From NCBI GenBank assembly GCA_964017185.1, contig OZ024870.1, forward strand, positions 63,776,812 to 63,840,811: a DNA stretch of 64,000 bases, written 5' to 3'. Shown one piece after another: positions 24,719-39,100 of the stretch. The notes under the pieces were generated by a model that was not told the DNA's origin, ran no database searches, and saw only the letters and a program-made list of their open reading frames with translations. The DNA is from Rugalucina vietnamica (taxonomy: Eukaryota; Mollusca; Bivalvia; Lucinida; Lucinidae). Every line of letters begins with the position of its first letter. The first letter of the stretch is position 1. The translations under genes and the position numbers were made by a program.

Positions 24719-26211
24719 ACCAGAGGTCCTGTAAACGCTCACCTGAGATCTGCTGCATATACCAATAAACATGAATATTATGGTATTTAACTCCAGAGCA
24801 GAGGCAGATGAAGCCCTTGGGCCATTTTCTTTTTTTAGAATCTTCAATATTCTGTCCATTTGCCAATTTCCTGCTGGCTTTTCCCTTCAAATGACATTTT
24901 AACAGTTTTCCCAGTTCAAATGCATAGGCAACCCATGTTGACCTTGCCATAAACTTGGTCATCACAGGGTCATGATTTATATATACACTGGAGTACTTAA
25001 GCCATCGATGCTTCAATCCAAGTTTCCTTGAAATCAGTCTATTGGTTTCAGCGAAGATTTTTGATGGGTTTTTACCATATATGGGCAAAGAGGCCATCTT
25101 TGTCATGTGACCTAGATTATTTATATACACATTGATTCCCCCATTCTATAGATGCTTCACATATAATTTGGCTTTGATTGGCCAAGCGGTTTCAGAGGAG
25201 AAGACGTTTGAATATTATGGAAAGATACATGTATATTGCCCTGGGGTGGGGGCATATGAGCCCCTGGGTTCCAATTTTTTTTCAGAATCATCAATATACA
25301 GTCCTACTGCCATTTCCTGCAAGATTTTCACTTAAAATGACATTTTAAAATTTTTCCCCATTCCAATGCATTGGCGACCTATGTTGACCTTGCTGTAAAA
25401 TAGGTCAAGGTCATCACAGGGTCATGATTTATATAAACGTTGTAGTGCTTGAGCCATAGATGCTTCATGCCAAGTTTCGTTGAAATCAGTCCACTGGTTC
25501 TGGAGAAGAAGGTTTTTGAAGAGTTTTTACCATATATGGGCATGGCAGCCATCTTGGTCATGTGACCTGGATTTCTTATATATACATTGGTTCCCCCTTC
25601 CTATTGATGCTTCACATAAAATTTGGCTTTGATTGGCCAAGCGGTTTCAGAGGAGATGATGTTTGAATATTATGGTAATGTACAGGTATATTGCCCCGGG
25701 GTGGGGGCTGATGAACCCCTGGGGTCCAATTTTTTTCAGAATCATCAATATTCAGTCCTACTGCCCATTTCCTACAAGATTTTCACTTAAAATGACATTT
25801 TAAAATTTTTCCCCATTCCAATGCATTGGCGACCTATGTTGACCTTGCTGTAAAATAGGTCAAGGTCATCAAAGGGTCATGATTTATGTATACTTGTAGT
25901 GCTTGAGCCATCAATGCTTCATGCCAAGTTTCGTTGAAATCAGTCCACCGGTTCTGGAGAAGAAGGTTTTTGAAGGGTTTTTACCATATATGGGCATGGC
26001 AGCCATCTTGGTCATGTGACCTGGATTTTTTATATACACATTGGTTCCCCCTTCCTATAAATGCTTCATATAAAATTTGGCTTTGATTGGCTAAGCGGTT
26101 TCAGAGAAGAAGATCTTTGAAAATGGTGGACGACCGACCGACGGACGGACGGACGCTGGGTGCCTGCCTATCCTATAAGCTCACCTGTGAGCCTTCGGCT
26201 CAGGTGAGCTA
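24719..26211 (+). mobile_element. Hairpin-ended family 1, copy nested in another family-1 copy
   Basis: The 5' end is ACCAGAGGTCCTGTAAACGC, with the tip hairpin shortened by a deletion, then TCACCTGAG. The 3' end is GACCGACCGACGGACGGACG-type repeats, then CTCACCTGTGAGCCTTCGG and its complement. Removing it restores host CATGATTTAT/ATAAACTTT with no target duplication. Confidence 0.8.
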
Positions 26212-26519
26212 ATAAACTTTGTAGAGCTTCTTTCTGTGATGCTTCATGCCAAGTTTCAAAATCATAGGCCTTCTGGTTCTGGAGAAGAAGATTTTTAAAG
26301 GTTTTTGGTATTTATAGCCATGGCGGCCATCTTGGTCATGTGACCTGGACCATTTATATAAACTTTTGTTCTCCCTTACTAAGGATGCTCCACATGAAGT
26401 TTGGCTTTGATTGGCCAAGCAGTTTCAGAGGAGAAGATCTTTGAAATTGTGGACGGACGACGGACGGACGACGGAGCATGGCCATCCTATAAGCTCACCT
26501 TGTGAGCCTTCGGCTCAGG

Positions 26520-26710
26520 TGAGCTAAAAACAGAAGAGGGCAACTCAGCTGTACAGTAACTGCACAGCTGATCAGCATCTTCGGTGAGCTAAAAACAGAA
26601 GAGGGCAACTCAGCTGTACAGTAACTGCACAGCTGATCAGCATCTTCGTTTCCAATGCTTAAATCCAAAATTGAAACTTCTAGCCTTCTTCTATGCCTTG
26701 GAAACTCTGA
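26520..26710. repeat. 63-bp tandem duplication over a MITE B remnant
   Basis: The block GGTGAGCTAAAAACAGAAGA through GATCAGCATCTTCG occurs twice (about 26517-26580 and 26583-26646). It is followed by a sequence resembling the right half of MITE B (CAGCTGATCAGCATCTTCGT, then TCTAGCCTTCTTCT). Confidence 0.6.
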
Positions 26711-27136
26711 ATATCGGTCTCTACTGTCAAGGCTCAGATATCAACAGCCAGTCAACCAGTGCAGTCTCTTGTGGCAGGTGGCAATATGTCCTCTAAAAGC
26801 AGATCATGTGACAGAAGAAACCAGTCACATGGGCAGAAGAAATGCTGGCAGAAGAGTGAATTGTATTAAACCTGTTTGCAACCTGGAAGAAGCTGATCAT
26901 TAAATAAATTAAATCTATTATTAGAATGCCGCGATCATGTGACCTCTTCTGTTACAAGATTCTCAAACTTTAGAAGAGTAAAAAATGTCTCTTCTATTTT
27001 CAAAATGTGTATATCCAACAGAATTCCCTTCCTCTCACTTCTATAAGCCTCTTCTGACACTTATCACACTCAGCATTAGACTGAGTACACCTTTAGGTCC
27101 ATGATTAGAACATCTTTAGTAGCTATCGTTGAGTCA
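26711..27136. other. Stretch downstream of the PTCD3-like gene
   Basis: This stretch lies 3' of the PTCD3-like stop codon (27137-27139, minus strand) and may include its 3' UTR. An open frame at 26655-26903 on the plus strand has no recognisable motif. No repeat family is clear. Confidence 0.35.
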
Positions 27137-27158
27137 TCATAATCTATCAAGTTCAGCC
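27137..27158 (-). CDS. PTCD3: PTCD3-like terminal exon
   Basis: Acceptor TTTTACAG (27166-27159) precedes the exon. With the two bases AG carried from the previous exon it reads R-A-E-L-D-R-L then TGA (27139-27137). Another frame stays open for 26 codons, but it is out of phase with the upstream donor and is not preferred. Confidence 0.65.
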
Positions 27159-30100
27159 CTGTAAAAGAAAAGAAATACTGGTTAGTTAACTGATTTCATT
27201 GTTTTTATGTCCCCCTCTACAGCTTAGCTGCTAAAGTCATATGGAGATGAAACCTCCGTTTTAAGTCTCATCTGAAAGACATAAGAAGTCCCACCCCTGG
27301 CTCTGAGGTTATAAAACTTTTTTCATGCTCAGCTCATACAAAACAAAATAGCCTAAATAAATTGAAATTTCAGGCTTAGATCACCAAAGCCTGTAATTTA
27401 TCACGCTTTTGATGTTAATTGTTGGCATTTTAATATTTAATAGCAGGATAAATTTAAGTCTCAGCTGAGTTGAGCATGAAAAAAAGTTTTATAACCTCAG
27501 GCCCTGGTTTACCGTGACAAAGAAATACTGTTTTCTAATAAGTGCACATAGTTCAATAAACGAAGTTTTTTTTTTTTCTTTGTATTTAGCATTCTAATGG
27601 AAACACTGAGACTTTTACTAGAACAATGCCTTGAATATATTTATCTAAACTCCCTGGGCATCTTAATTTTTTTTAATTAGTTTTACACCCCTTTCAAGAT
27701 TATTTCAGCTCATACGAGACGGGCCAATCATTAGGTGGGGCGAAAACGGGAGAACCCCCAGAAAAAAACACCTGTCACACCCACAAGCAGAAATTGGCTT
27801 GTCTCAAAAGTGGGCTTGAACCCACACGAGACACAGAGGTGAGATGATCGAATGGTTAAGCATGTTGATGAAATCAGCTCTCTGAACCCTAATACATGTA
27901 ATAATAATTTAGCTCCTAGCCAAAGATAAAATAAGAAGTATCAGTCATTTATTGCATTCTTGCAATTAAGTGTTTCTATTCTGACAGTTTTACAAGGTAA
28001 TATGATATCTGAAAATGAAGCCATCATATGTCCGCTTATTGGAAAGATATTTGTTGTTAAGGTGCTAGTAACACTACCTTTGTGACTCATCCAACATGTT
28101 GTCCAAGTCATCTTTAGCGTCGTCGATCAGGCGATAAACCACCGGTACATTCTGATCACTCATTGTTGTTACTATAGTCTGAAAATAATAAATAGCCACC
28201 GCATGGGAAATCCAACAATTTGGGCTTCCGACCAGATCCAACACAAACCGACCTGTGCAGCCACAGAAGCAGGCTAGAAGCTTGAAATTTTGAATGTAAG
28301 TTCTAGAAGAGGAATTGTACTATCCATGTAGCGAAAACAAAGGCGCTGATCAGCTGTGCAGTTACTGCACAGCTGATCTGCGCCTTTGTTTTCACATATG
28401 CAGATTGTTGGTTTTCTCACACAGGGGCTCAAATCAGCAACATCTGTGGACAATCTGTCATGGATATTTCTGAGTAGCTGATCTGATAAAATCTATGCCA
28501 AATGTTTTGTTTCTTATTCTTATTTTATTTTTGAATTCAAATCTACATGGACAGTTTTGATTAGCAAACACGAGAAAATTTTATATGAGCAACTAAAGAA
28601 TTTGACAACTGGATCCTCTTAAGGTATTTAAAGTAAAATGTGAAATGAGCTGCCGCAAAAGAAAACCAACAATCTGCACATGCGAAAACAAAGGTGCAGA
28701 TCAGCTTTGCAGTAACTGCAAAGCTGATCAGCGCCTTTGTTTTCGCTACACGGATAGTACAATAGCTGTTCTTCTTAAATCCGAAATTTCAAGCTTCTAA
28801 CCTTTAACCTTCTTCTGTGATTGTACAGGCTGGTTTGTGTCGGACCTGTCCAGAACCCAAATGTTGTTTTTTTCATGCACAGGCTAAAAATGTGAAGGAA
28901 TAAGCATGCCAGCATCCAAGTTGAATGCCAAGAACATATCTTTTTCAAAACAAAAAAGGTTTTGTTTTTTTGTTTGTCTGTTCAATATGGTTGCTTGAAA
29001 CTTATGACCAGAGGACCAATGGTCCTGTAAACGCTCACCTGAGATCTGCTTCATATACCAATAAACATATTTGAATATTATGGTATTTAACCTCAGTTTG
29101 GGCCATTTTCTTTTTTCAGAATAATCAATATTCTGTCCATTTGCCAATTTTCCCCTTCAAATAACATTTTAAAAGCTGGGGTCCATTTTTTTCAGAATCA
29201 TTAAAATTCAGTTCTACTGCCCATTTCCTGCAAGACTTTCACTTAAAATGACATTTTAAAAGTTTTCCCCATTCAAATGCATTGACAACCTATGTTGACC
29301 TTGCCATAAAATAGGTCAAGGTCACCACAGGGTCATGATTTATAAACATTGTAGTACTTGAGTCATCCAAACTTCATGCAAAGTTTCGTTGAAATCGGTT
29401 CACCGGTTCTGGAGAAGAAGATATTTTAAGGGCTTTTACCATATATGGGCATGGTGGCCATCTTGGTCATGTGACCTGGATTACTTATATACACATTGGT
29501 TCCCACTTCCTACAGATGCTTCATATAAAATTTGGCTTTGATTAGCCAAGTGGTTTCAGAGAAAAAAATCTTCGAAAAGTGTGTATGGACGACAGACCAG
29601 CCAAGGTCAAGAGATGACCTTGACCTAAATTAATCATATACCTTCATCTAATCCATTAGTTGTTTGCATCTACCACTTTTCAGATCCCAGGCTGCAATAG
29701 TTTTCAAAAAATAGCTAATTTCCACTTTTCCCATTATAAGTCTATCGAAACTTAAAGTTACCATAGCAACCAGAGTTCTTATCCGACTGGAATAAAAAAC
29801 ACAAATTATGTAGAGGCTACTGTCAGGAACATGTATACAAAGTACAGGATTCATCCACTTGACAGTTTCTGAGGAGAAGATTTTTGAATGTTTTTTTTTC
29901 AAAATTTTGCCCTTTATAGGGCCCCAGCAACCAATCAAAATAAAGGATTAGGACAAAACTTGCAAGAAACGTCAAACACTACTCAATAAACATTTCTGCA
30001 TAAACAAAATTCAAATGTCTGCAATTTTAGCGGAAAAATAGCCGATTTCCACTTTTCCCATTATAAGTCTATGGAAACTTTAAGTTGCCATAGCAACCAG

Positions 30101-33100
30101 AGTTCTTATCCGCCTGGAATAAAAAAACACAAATTATGTAGAGGCCACTGTCAGGAACATGTATACAAAGTACAGGCTTCATCCCCTTGACAGTTTCTGA
30201 GAAGAAGATTTTTGAATGTTTTTCGAAATTTTGCCCTATATGGGGCCCCTGCAACCAATCAAAATGAAGGATTAGGACAAAAGTCACATGAAACGTAGAG
30301 GACTACTCAATAAACATTTCTGCAAAAACAAAATTCAAATATCTCCAACAAGACAGCAAAAACTGGCAATTTTCATGTTTTTCCATTATAAGTCTATGGG
30401 AAGCATAAGTTGCCATAGCAACCAGAGTCCTTATCCGATCAAAACAAAAAACACAATTATTCTTTCCCCCTACCTGTAGATGGTGTATGTGTAATATGAG
30501 AACAATAGGCCCAGCGGTTTCAGAGAAGAAGATCTTTGAAATTGTGGACGACGGACGGACGCCGGACGGACGGACGGACGCCGGAGCATGGGTATACTAT
30601 AAGCTCACCTATGAGCCTTCGGCTCAGGTGAGCTAAAAATGCATGCCCGATATCACTTTGACATATGTTGTTGCCCTTGTATGGTATTCAATACAAAAAT
30701 CATTCTTTTAAGATTAAGTTGAGCATACCATAATTTTCTCTGGATCACCACTACCAAAGAAAGCATTGAACAAAGCTGTGTATGCTCGATCTCTAGACAA
30801 CAGAAACATATACATCATTACAAAATCTTATCCATGCAATATACATATGTTTTATTGAACTTTAAAATTTGAAAATTTTCATTACAAAAATTTTGATATT
30901 TTTGTTCGAAACACTGATTGTAGGTTCTCTCTTATTTTGCTCCAAAACACTGTGTCTACTCATTACTGGTGTTATCCATAATCTATGAAGGCTGAGCAAA
31001 AAGTTTGTAGACTCAGTCAACAAAATGAACAGTACATAAGCAATTTGACCAAAATTATTATATGTTCAACGACCATTTAATGCGGGCACACATGAAAAGT
31101 TTCAGACAAATCGCTTGATAAACTTGCTTGCTGTAACAATTTGTTCAGCCCTTGAATGTTTTTGGCAAAAAAAGTACAAAAAATTTCAGCTGTAAATTAT
31201 TGTTTTGTTTTGTTTTACCCAAGAAAAATTACATTGTACTGCATAGGTGTGTATTTGAAATGACTTACTGTGGTCTATCCCTAAAGTCTTCGATACGCTC
31301 TCTATAACCCATGAAAAATTTCCTGTAAAAATGTTAACATGATTATATTTCCTGCAAAATAATAGCATTCCTCAGAGTTTTGCTTCGGGTTAATGCTATT
31401 ATTTTGGTTACTCAAACCACAACTGTTTTGTTGTTGTTGTTTACAATCCCAGTCAACAGTTTTTAGTCAAGTCTGGTTGAAGCCACCACTTCCTGAATAA
31501 AAACCAGCACCGGTAAAAACCAGTACCATTGGAAGTCACTGTGTTTTGTTAAAGACCATAATACTCTGAAACCCCAAACCCCCTTGATCTGGTCACAAAC
31601 CTCTGGACCACCATACACCCCAAGCCACAAAATGAGAAAAAACAATTGAGCCACAGCTCGTGTGGAAATAGCCTGTAAGCAGAGTAGTCAAACATATGAT
31701 CAGCGTCATGAGAAAACCGGTCTTCGGGGTTTCCGACCAGGTCTGACACAAACCGACATGTACAGTCCCAGAAGCAGCATAGAAGCTTGAAATTTCGGAT
31801 TTAATTAGAAGAGAAAGTGTACTATCCGTGTAGCGAAAACAAAGGCGCTGATCAGCTTCGCAGTTACTGCGAAGCTGATCTGCGCCTTTGTTTTCGCATA
31901 GGCAAAAATCCGGTTTTCTTGTGACGCGGCTCATATGATCAGTGTCATGAGAAAACCGGATTTTTGCATATGCGTAAAACAAAGATGCAGATCAGCCTCT
32001 ATTTTTTTCTTCATGGATAGTTCAATCCCCCTTCTTCTTCTGATATCCGAAATTTCAAGCTTCTAGTTATCTTCTGTGGCTGCACAGATCAGTTTGTGTC
32101 AGACCTGGTCTGAAACCCAGAAGACCAGTTTTTCTCACTGCGGCTCACTAAATGCAGAGTTTTGACATTGCCCTTGCACTGCATATGCTTAGATAAAATG
32201 AGCCGCCTATTGAGAACACTGGATTTTGCCTAAGCGAAAACAAAGGTGCATATCAGCTGTGCAGCGCCTTTGTTTTCACTTTACGGATACTACAATTCCT
32301 CCGCTACAAATAACCAAAATTTCAGGATTCTAGCTCTTTTCTGTGACTGTACAGACCGGTTTGTGTCAGACCTGGTTGGAAACCCCGGAGACCATTTTTG
32401 TGTCGTGGCTCAAATTCACACTAAGGAATGATTTTAATCTCATAAAGGATCACAATCTCATCTAATGAAGGGTCATAATCGCATGAGGGATCATGATGCA
32501 CTATAGATAAAAATATGTGTGATTACGTAAACAATATACATGTACTAATATAGACGAAAGGTAACAGCTTGTCTCATATAATATGAGCTGTGACGCAAGA
32601 AAACCAACAGTTTTGGTTTTCCGACCAGGTTCAACACAAACCGGCCAGTTCAGTCATAGAAGAAGGCTAGAAGCTTAAATTTTCAGATTTAAGAAGTAGG
32701 ATTGTACTATCCCAGTAACCGCGAAGCTGATCTGCTTCTTTGTTTTCGCCTATGTTGGTTTTCTCATAAGGCAGCTCATATCTTACAACATAACACGTCA
32801 TAAGAAATTCTATCTTGAATTATTCAAGGATGGCATTTCCAAACAGGCCTAATAAACAATTAGGCTGCACAGACGTTAGACAGTGGCTAGAGGTTCCATA
32901 TTCTTAATCTGGGAAGTAAGGTTTACACTATGTACCAAACAAGTAGCCCCAGGGCAACAATCGCTCACCTGAGAGTCAAAACAAGCAGTTACAAAGAAGA
33001 AGATTTTTGAAAAGTGTGTATGGACAAGGTCAAGAGATGACCTTGACCTTAATTAATCACATACCTTCATTCACTCCATCAGTTCTCTTCATCTACCACT

Positions 33101-36100
33101 TTTCGGGTCTCAGGCAAAAAATCCATTGTTTTCACTTTTTCCCATGTAAAAGCATATGTTTCCAACATTGACCTTGCTGTAAAACAAGTCAAGGTCACCC
33201 AAGGGTCATCATTTGATCAAACTACAATGGGCTAGAGTCCTAAATGCTATATACCAAGTTTCATGAAAATCGACTTGCCAGTTCTGGAAAAGAAGATTTT
33301 TGAGTGGTCTGTACCATATGGGCCACAACGTGAGAAAATGTACCTTTGGACAATTTTTTGAGTATTGGAAAAACAAAGTCAGCTTGAATATTTGATGTTT
33401 CTAGAGTCTGTTAGTCTTTATTTGACCAGATTATTTCTGTTAGTTATGACCAATTTACTATATGAACCCATAAGACGTCATTATCCTGTAAAAATGACAT
33501 CAAAGTTGCGTAATGCATTTCTGCATGTTAGCAGAGCTTACAAAACTCGATGCATTTGCTTAAAACTGTTTAAGCACTGGTCAGAACCTATTGTTAAGAT
33601 AGAAGCATACCATCCTTACAGGCAATCTGTCATAATTATTTTGTCTATTTTTATGATGACGCGGTTGCTATGGTTACCATTTAACGACCGATATAGGAAA
33701 ATTATGTGTATTGTGGGCTAAAACAAGGGCAGATAACTCCAAATATTGAAGATAAATATGTTTGAAAACTCATTCATTTTGTAGCCCAGTGTTCAAAGAT
33801 TACAAATACAGTGTTATTTCTAAAACGTATATTACATCATTTTTCAGCTTCTTTCTGCTTTCTACTAGTAATGTCAGAATGTCCGAAGGTACATTTTGTC
33901 GCGTTGAGGTTCATATATAAGCGTGGTGGCCATCTTGATCATAAGACGAGGATTTCGCAATCACACTCTTGTTCCCACTACCCATGGAGGCCCGACATAA
34001 CATTTGGCTTTCATTGGCCAAACAGTTTCAGAAGGGAAGATCTTTGAAAATTGTGTAAGGACAACAGACCGGCCAAGGTCAAGGGCTGACCTTGACCTAA
34101 ATTAATCAAATACCTTCATCTAATCTAGTACTTGAGTGAAAGAGAAGAAGATTTTTGAAGGGTTTTAACCATATATGGGCATGGCAGCCATCTTGGTCAT
34201 GTGACCTGGATTATTTATATACACACTGGTTCCCACTTCCTATAGATGCTTCATATAAAATTTGGCTTTGATTGGCCAAGCCGTTTCAGAGCAGAAGATC
34301 TTTGAAATAGATACTGCACAAAAAGAGAGCAGATTTCCGAAAGGGTGCATTTTCGTTACGTGTAACATTGTATATTTTTGTAACAAGCAGCTGCAGAAGT
34401 ATAAACCAACTGAGTCAAGCAAATGCCTATAAGAGCAAATATTGAAAACGGGCTGTGAAAAAATATATTTTGAAGTCTGAGAAAAAATGTGTAAACAAGT
34501 GCGACAAATGATTTGTATAGGAAATATCTTGCATCATTCTGTGACAAACTGCAACACGACTATACATAGACAGAAAAAAAATAAGAAGATGGAGACAAAA
34601 AGCGTAACAAGTGCGACAAATGGTAATATATAGAGGCAGTGGTGTATCCTTCTGTGACAAACTGCAACAAGACTGAATATCTTGAAAAAAATCAGGAAGG
34701 GAAGAAAAAAAAGCGTAACAAGAGCGACAAATGTTTTTTATAGGAAATATTTTGTATCAGTCTGTAACAAGGTGCAACAAGACCATACATAGAAAGAAAA
34801 AAAAAATAGAAGGTGCAGAAAAAAAAAACGTAACAAGTGCGACAAATGGTTTATATAGAGATTTTGGTGTATCCTTCTGTGACAAACTGCAACAAGACTG
34901 TATATCTTGAAAAAAATCAGGAAGGGAAGAAAAAAAAAAAAGCGTAACAAGAGCGACAAATGGAAAACAAAACTAGAAAAAGTGCCTTGAGAGGCACGTA
35001 TACCCCCGGCTGGTGGTCACCAAGTCCTCCTTCTCCCTCCCACAACCACCCAGCACATGTACACCCCTGACATTGAATCACAAATCCCGAACAAAAGACA
35101 GTACCCTTATCAAATACTTTATAGAAGTGTGCATTCTAAAGCACTTTTGACCACAGACATGAGGGAGTGTAGTTTTTAGAGTGACATATCTTCTTTAGAG
35201 CAGTACACAGAGCTGACTTGTGTACTCCATCTAGGACTTAATCGCGGACATTGAGGGTCAGGTCCTCAGTCCCAGATGGAAAATGAAAATAGAATGTCAG
35301 TCTAAATTAAAAAAAAAAATAGTAATAATAAAAGTATTGATGTCCTAGATCTTGAACTCAAGCATCCCCCCCCCCCCCCCCGCGACATGGACCCAACCCT
35401 ATACCCTATAGGGTACCTATAGTCCAAATATGAATGGCTTCTGATGATTGGCTCATGAGATATACCCCACTAGAGAAACTTTAACCAAAACTTTGACGCA
35501 AATTAAAGGCGACCTAGATTTTGAACTCTAGCCCCACCCCCTGGCATGGACCCTGGGGTCCAAAATCATAGAAACAAAGCTAACCCTATAGGGTACCTAT
35601 AGTCCAAATATGAATGGTTTCTGATATATAGTTCATGAGATATACACCAATAGAGAAACTTTAACCAAAACTTTGACGCAAATTAAAGGTGACCTAGATT
35701 TTGAACTCTAGCCCCACCCCCGGGCATGGACCCTGGGGTCCAAAATCAGAGAAACAAAGCTAACCCTATAGGGTACCTATATTCCAAATATGAATGGTTT
35801 CTGATATTTAATTCATGAGACATACACCAGCAGAGAAACTTTAACCAAAACTTTGACATTTTAACTGAACTAACGAACCAACGAACTAACGAACATACGA
35901 ACGGAAAAGCGAAAACTATATACCCGTCGGCATAAATGCAGGGGGTATAATCAAAAAGGGAAGAAACAAAAACGTAACAAGTGTGACAAATGGTTTTTAT
36001 AGGGAATATTTTGTATCAGTCTGTAACAAAGTGCAACAAGATTGTATATCTTGAAAAAAAAATCAGAAAGGGAAGAGAAAAAAACGTAACAAGAGCGACA

Positions 36101-39100
36101 AATGGTTTTATATAGAGATTTTGGTGTATCCATCTGTGACAAACTGCAACAAGACTGCATATTTTGAAAACAATCAGGAAGGGAAGAAAAAAAAAGCATA
36201 ACAAGAGCGACAAACGGTTTTTATTGGGAATAATTTGTATCAGTCTGTAACAAGGTGCAATAAGACCATACATAGAAAGAAAAAAAAAATAAGAAGGTGG
36301 AGAAAAAAAATGTATAAACAAGTGCGACAAATGGTAATATATAGAGATTGTGGTGTATCCTTCTGTGACAAACTGCAACAAGACTGTACATGTGTATATC
36401 TTGTAGAAAAAAAAAACAGAAGGGGAGAGAAAAAAACGTAACAAGAGCGACAAATGTTTTTTATAGAGAATATTTTGCATCAGTCTGTGACAAACTGCAA
36501 CAAGACTGGCAGTCTGCATATCTTGAAAAAAATCAGGAAGGGAAGAAAAAAAAAACGTAACAAGAGCGACAAATGGTTTTTATAGGGAATAATTTGTATC
36601 AGTCTGTAACAAGGTGCAACAAGACAATACATAGAAAGAAAAAAAAATAAGGTGGAGAAAAAAAAACGTAACAAGTGCGACAAATGGTAATATATAGAGA
36701 TTGTGGTGTATCCTTCTGTGACAAACTGCAACAAGACTGTACATGTGTATATCTTGGAAAAAAAAAACAGAAGGGGAGAGAAAAAAACGTAACAAGAGCG
36801 ACTGATTTTTTTCAAGATATGCAGACTGCCAGTCTTGTTGCAGTTTGTCACAGACTGATGCAAAATATTTGGATACTTATAAGCTTTAACCCATGCAGTC
36901 AAAATGTCAATTGTGTCTCGACAATTATTCGAGAATCCTCTAGGCGGAGAATTCTTGAAAGGAAGCCTGGAGACAAATTTTGGTGGAGCCTAAGCAATTG
37001 TTCTGCGAGACTCTGCGGAGACTCATGAACGGTTGCTTGTTGGCCAGATCTCCTGTCTCAAGAGCCCTGCGGGGTCTCTTAAAACGGCCCCTTGCTGTGC
37101 AATGAGTTTCTGCGGAAACTCTAGCAAAGCCTGGAGACCTGAGGAACACAGCAGTGATAAATCCGAAGAGGCCTGGTGGTTCATTGGACCCCTTCAGTTA
37201 ACATTTAAGTCAAATGATTCATTGTTAATATAATTAATTAATTAATTCAGAACCACTCTTATGAAACATGGATTTACCCCAACTGTCATATGGTATAACA
37301 TTATACCTTAGAGTACCAAATAATCAACCAAATAGACTGTATATTGTACTGACTGAGCTGTTTCTTGTAAGGATTGTACTATGACTGGTGGAGCCTGGGG
37401 CAGGATGGTGGGTATGGTCAAAAATTATGATGTTACTGCTGGCTGACTAAAATAAAACTGAGTGCTGAAGCTGCACCAAAAACAAAGGATGACCTTAGAA
37501 GACCTGCGAAGTTAAAAATATACCTACTGGGTGAATCTCAGGTCACCAGACAGTTCAAAGACCTCTGGTGGAAGAATTCAGAATTGTAGAAACTCACTTA
37601 GAAGATGTAGTATGCTGGTTGGTGATAAATGCTTACTTCTATAAACAACCTTATATGATTCAATCATATAAGTATCCATTTATAGAAAAAAGAACAAGAT
37701 TTGTTTCTATATTTATTTGACATTTGCAATTGGGAACCAGCTCAGCCAATCAGTTTAGCAAAATTAATGGGTTAATAGCTTTAACCCATGCAGTCAAAAT
37801 GTCAATTGTGTCTCGACAATTATTCGAGAATCCTCTAGGCGGAGAATTCTTGAAAGGAAGCCTGGAGACAAATTTTGGTGGAGCCTAAGCAATTGTTCTG
37901 CGAGACTCTGCGGAGACTCATGAACGGTTGCTTGTTGGCCAAAACGATGACAGATTAGCTGAGAGGTCCCTTAAACAGCGTATCTGGAAGAGTTGGCTCC
38001 CCAAAATTAATACCAGTCAGGGTACAAAACTTGTGAAAAGTGATACTAAAACTACTCTAGATTAAATGTAGACTAGTGAATACAATTGATTTAATAATGA
38101 TCTAAAACAGTCTGTGAGTCCAAGATGTTCTGCACAGCAAACTGCTGTATAAAATGTCAGTGAATTTTTTTTTTTCTACAGCAAGCAAAATGTTCTAGTA
38201 TGTATGGTACTTCCTTAACCGTCTATCAAGTATACCAGCTTAAAAGATAGCTGAAAGTCTCAGGTAAATAGCAAAAGTAAATGCATTTCAGCAGTGGCAT
38301 GCCAGCAATTATAAGATATAAAATCAAGAACTAATGTGTGATGTGAAATTAAATGGACTCCTGTGAATGAATCCTTAGGTAGGTATAATCCAACTACATT
38401 TAATGAATTTATAACACTGCATTATTCCTTGCACTTTCCACTGAATTAAAATTCCAAACAGAACTGCGAATATTGCTCACAAGCATATATTTTCTATATT
38501 CACCATTTCATGGCTGAGCCCAGGAACAGCAGTCTTGAGCAAGTGCAGTGAAGCTCATAAAGCTGCAAATCAAACAGTCAACTACTACAATATTGTAGTT
38601 ACGGGGCTATGATAAGGCACTGACTATCCAAATTAGTTTGGCTAGCCTGAACCACAAGCGGCACTGACCAAGCTCAATCCTGCTATGCCCTGACTTGTGG
38701 CACATGACACTATAAAACACATGATTCACTGAATGCTACTTGAATACACATTTTTCACTTCTCATTTTTATCAACACACATTTGCCTCTGTGCCCTGGAT
38801 ATTGCACTCTCTGGTGTATGGATATACCGTATGTAACAGTTGGATGACCAACGCCCCAGGGTCTGTATCAGGTGGTCCTCTACCCCGGCGGCACTGCAAC
38901 TCGTGGCTGCCCCATGACGGAACGAATGTGATGAATATTGCCGGTTGTCTAGCCCGAGGTGGTCCAATAGTATCTTCAGTTGTACAGTAAAGAACTGTCT
39001 TGTAAGCGGTAACAACTGATTATTTAGGAAAAGGGCATTGTCCTTTGTCTTACTTTCTTCTGGTAAGGCCTTCAGGTAGTTGTTTACAGATACTATAGGA

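Larger units (their letters stand above)
21137..26526 (+). mobile_element. Hairpin-ended family 1, large copy (outer, interrupted twice)
   Basis: The 5' tip is ACCAGAGGACCAATGGTCCT (hairpin AGGACC/GGTCCT) followed by CGCTCACCTGAG. The 3' end is a GGACGG-rich tract, then the hairpin CTCACCTTGTGAGCC...GGCTCAGGTGAGCTAA at 26487-26526. The body is made of repeated modules of about 450-600 bp containing GTCATGTGACCT, GGCTTTGATTGGCCAAGC and GGTCAAGGTCAT blocks. It is split by a family-2 element (22418-24246) and by another family-1 copy (24719-26211), and both interruptions restore an intact module when removed. No coding potential is evident. Confidence 0.75.

Noticed and set aside
27084..27158. 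Alternative 26-codon reading of the last PTCD3-like exon ending ...LKVYSV
   Set aside because: It requires a different exit phase from the preceding exon than the observed donor gives. The in-phase reading RAELDRL fits the remembered family C-terminus better.
27805..27900. tRNA-like boxes (GGTTCAAGCCC on the minus strand, GATCGAATGGTTAAGC on the plus strand)
   Set aside because: The A-box-like and B-box-like parts lie on opposite strands, so no cloverleaf can form. A SINE relic is possible but not supportable.
33365..33721. 118-codon plus-strand frame
   Set aside because: It lies within family-1 related sequence with no start context, domain or splice evidence.
34427..36902. Hydrophobic minus-strand frames resembling membrane proteins
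   Set aside because: They are translations of A-rich satellite spacers (poly-Phe/Lys), repeated every unit and broken by stops.
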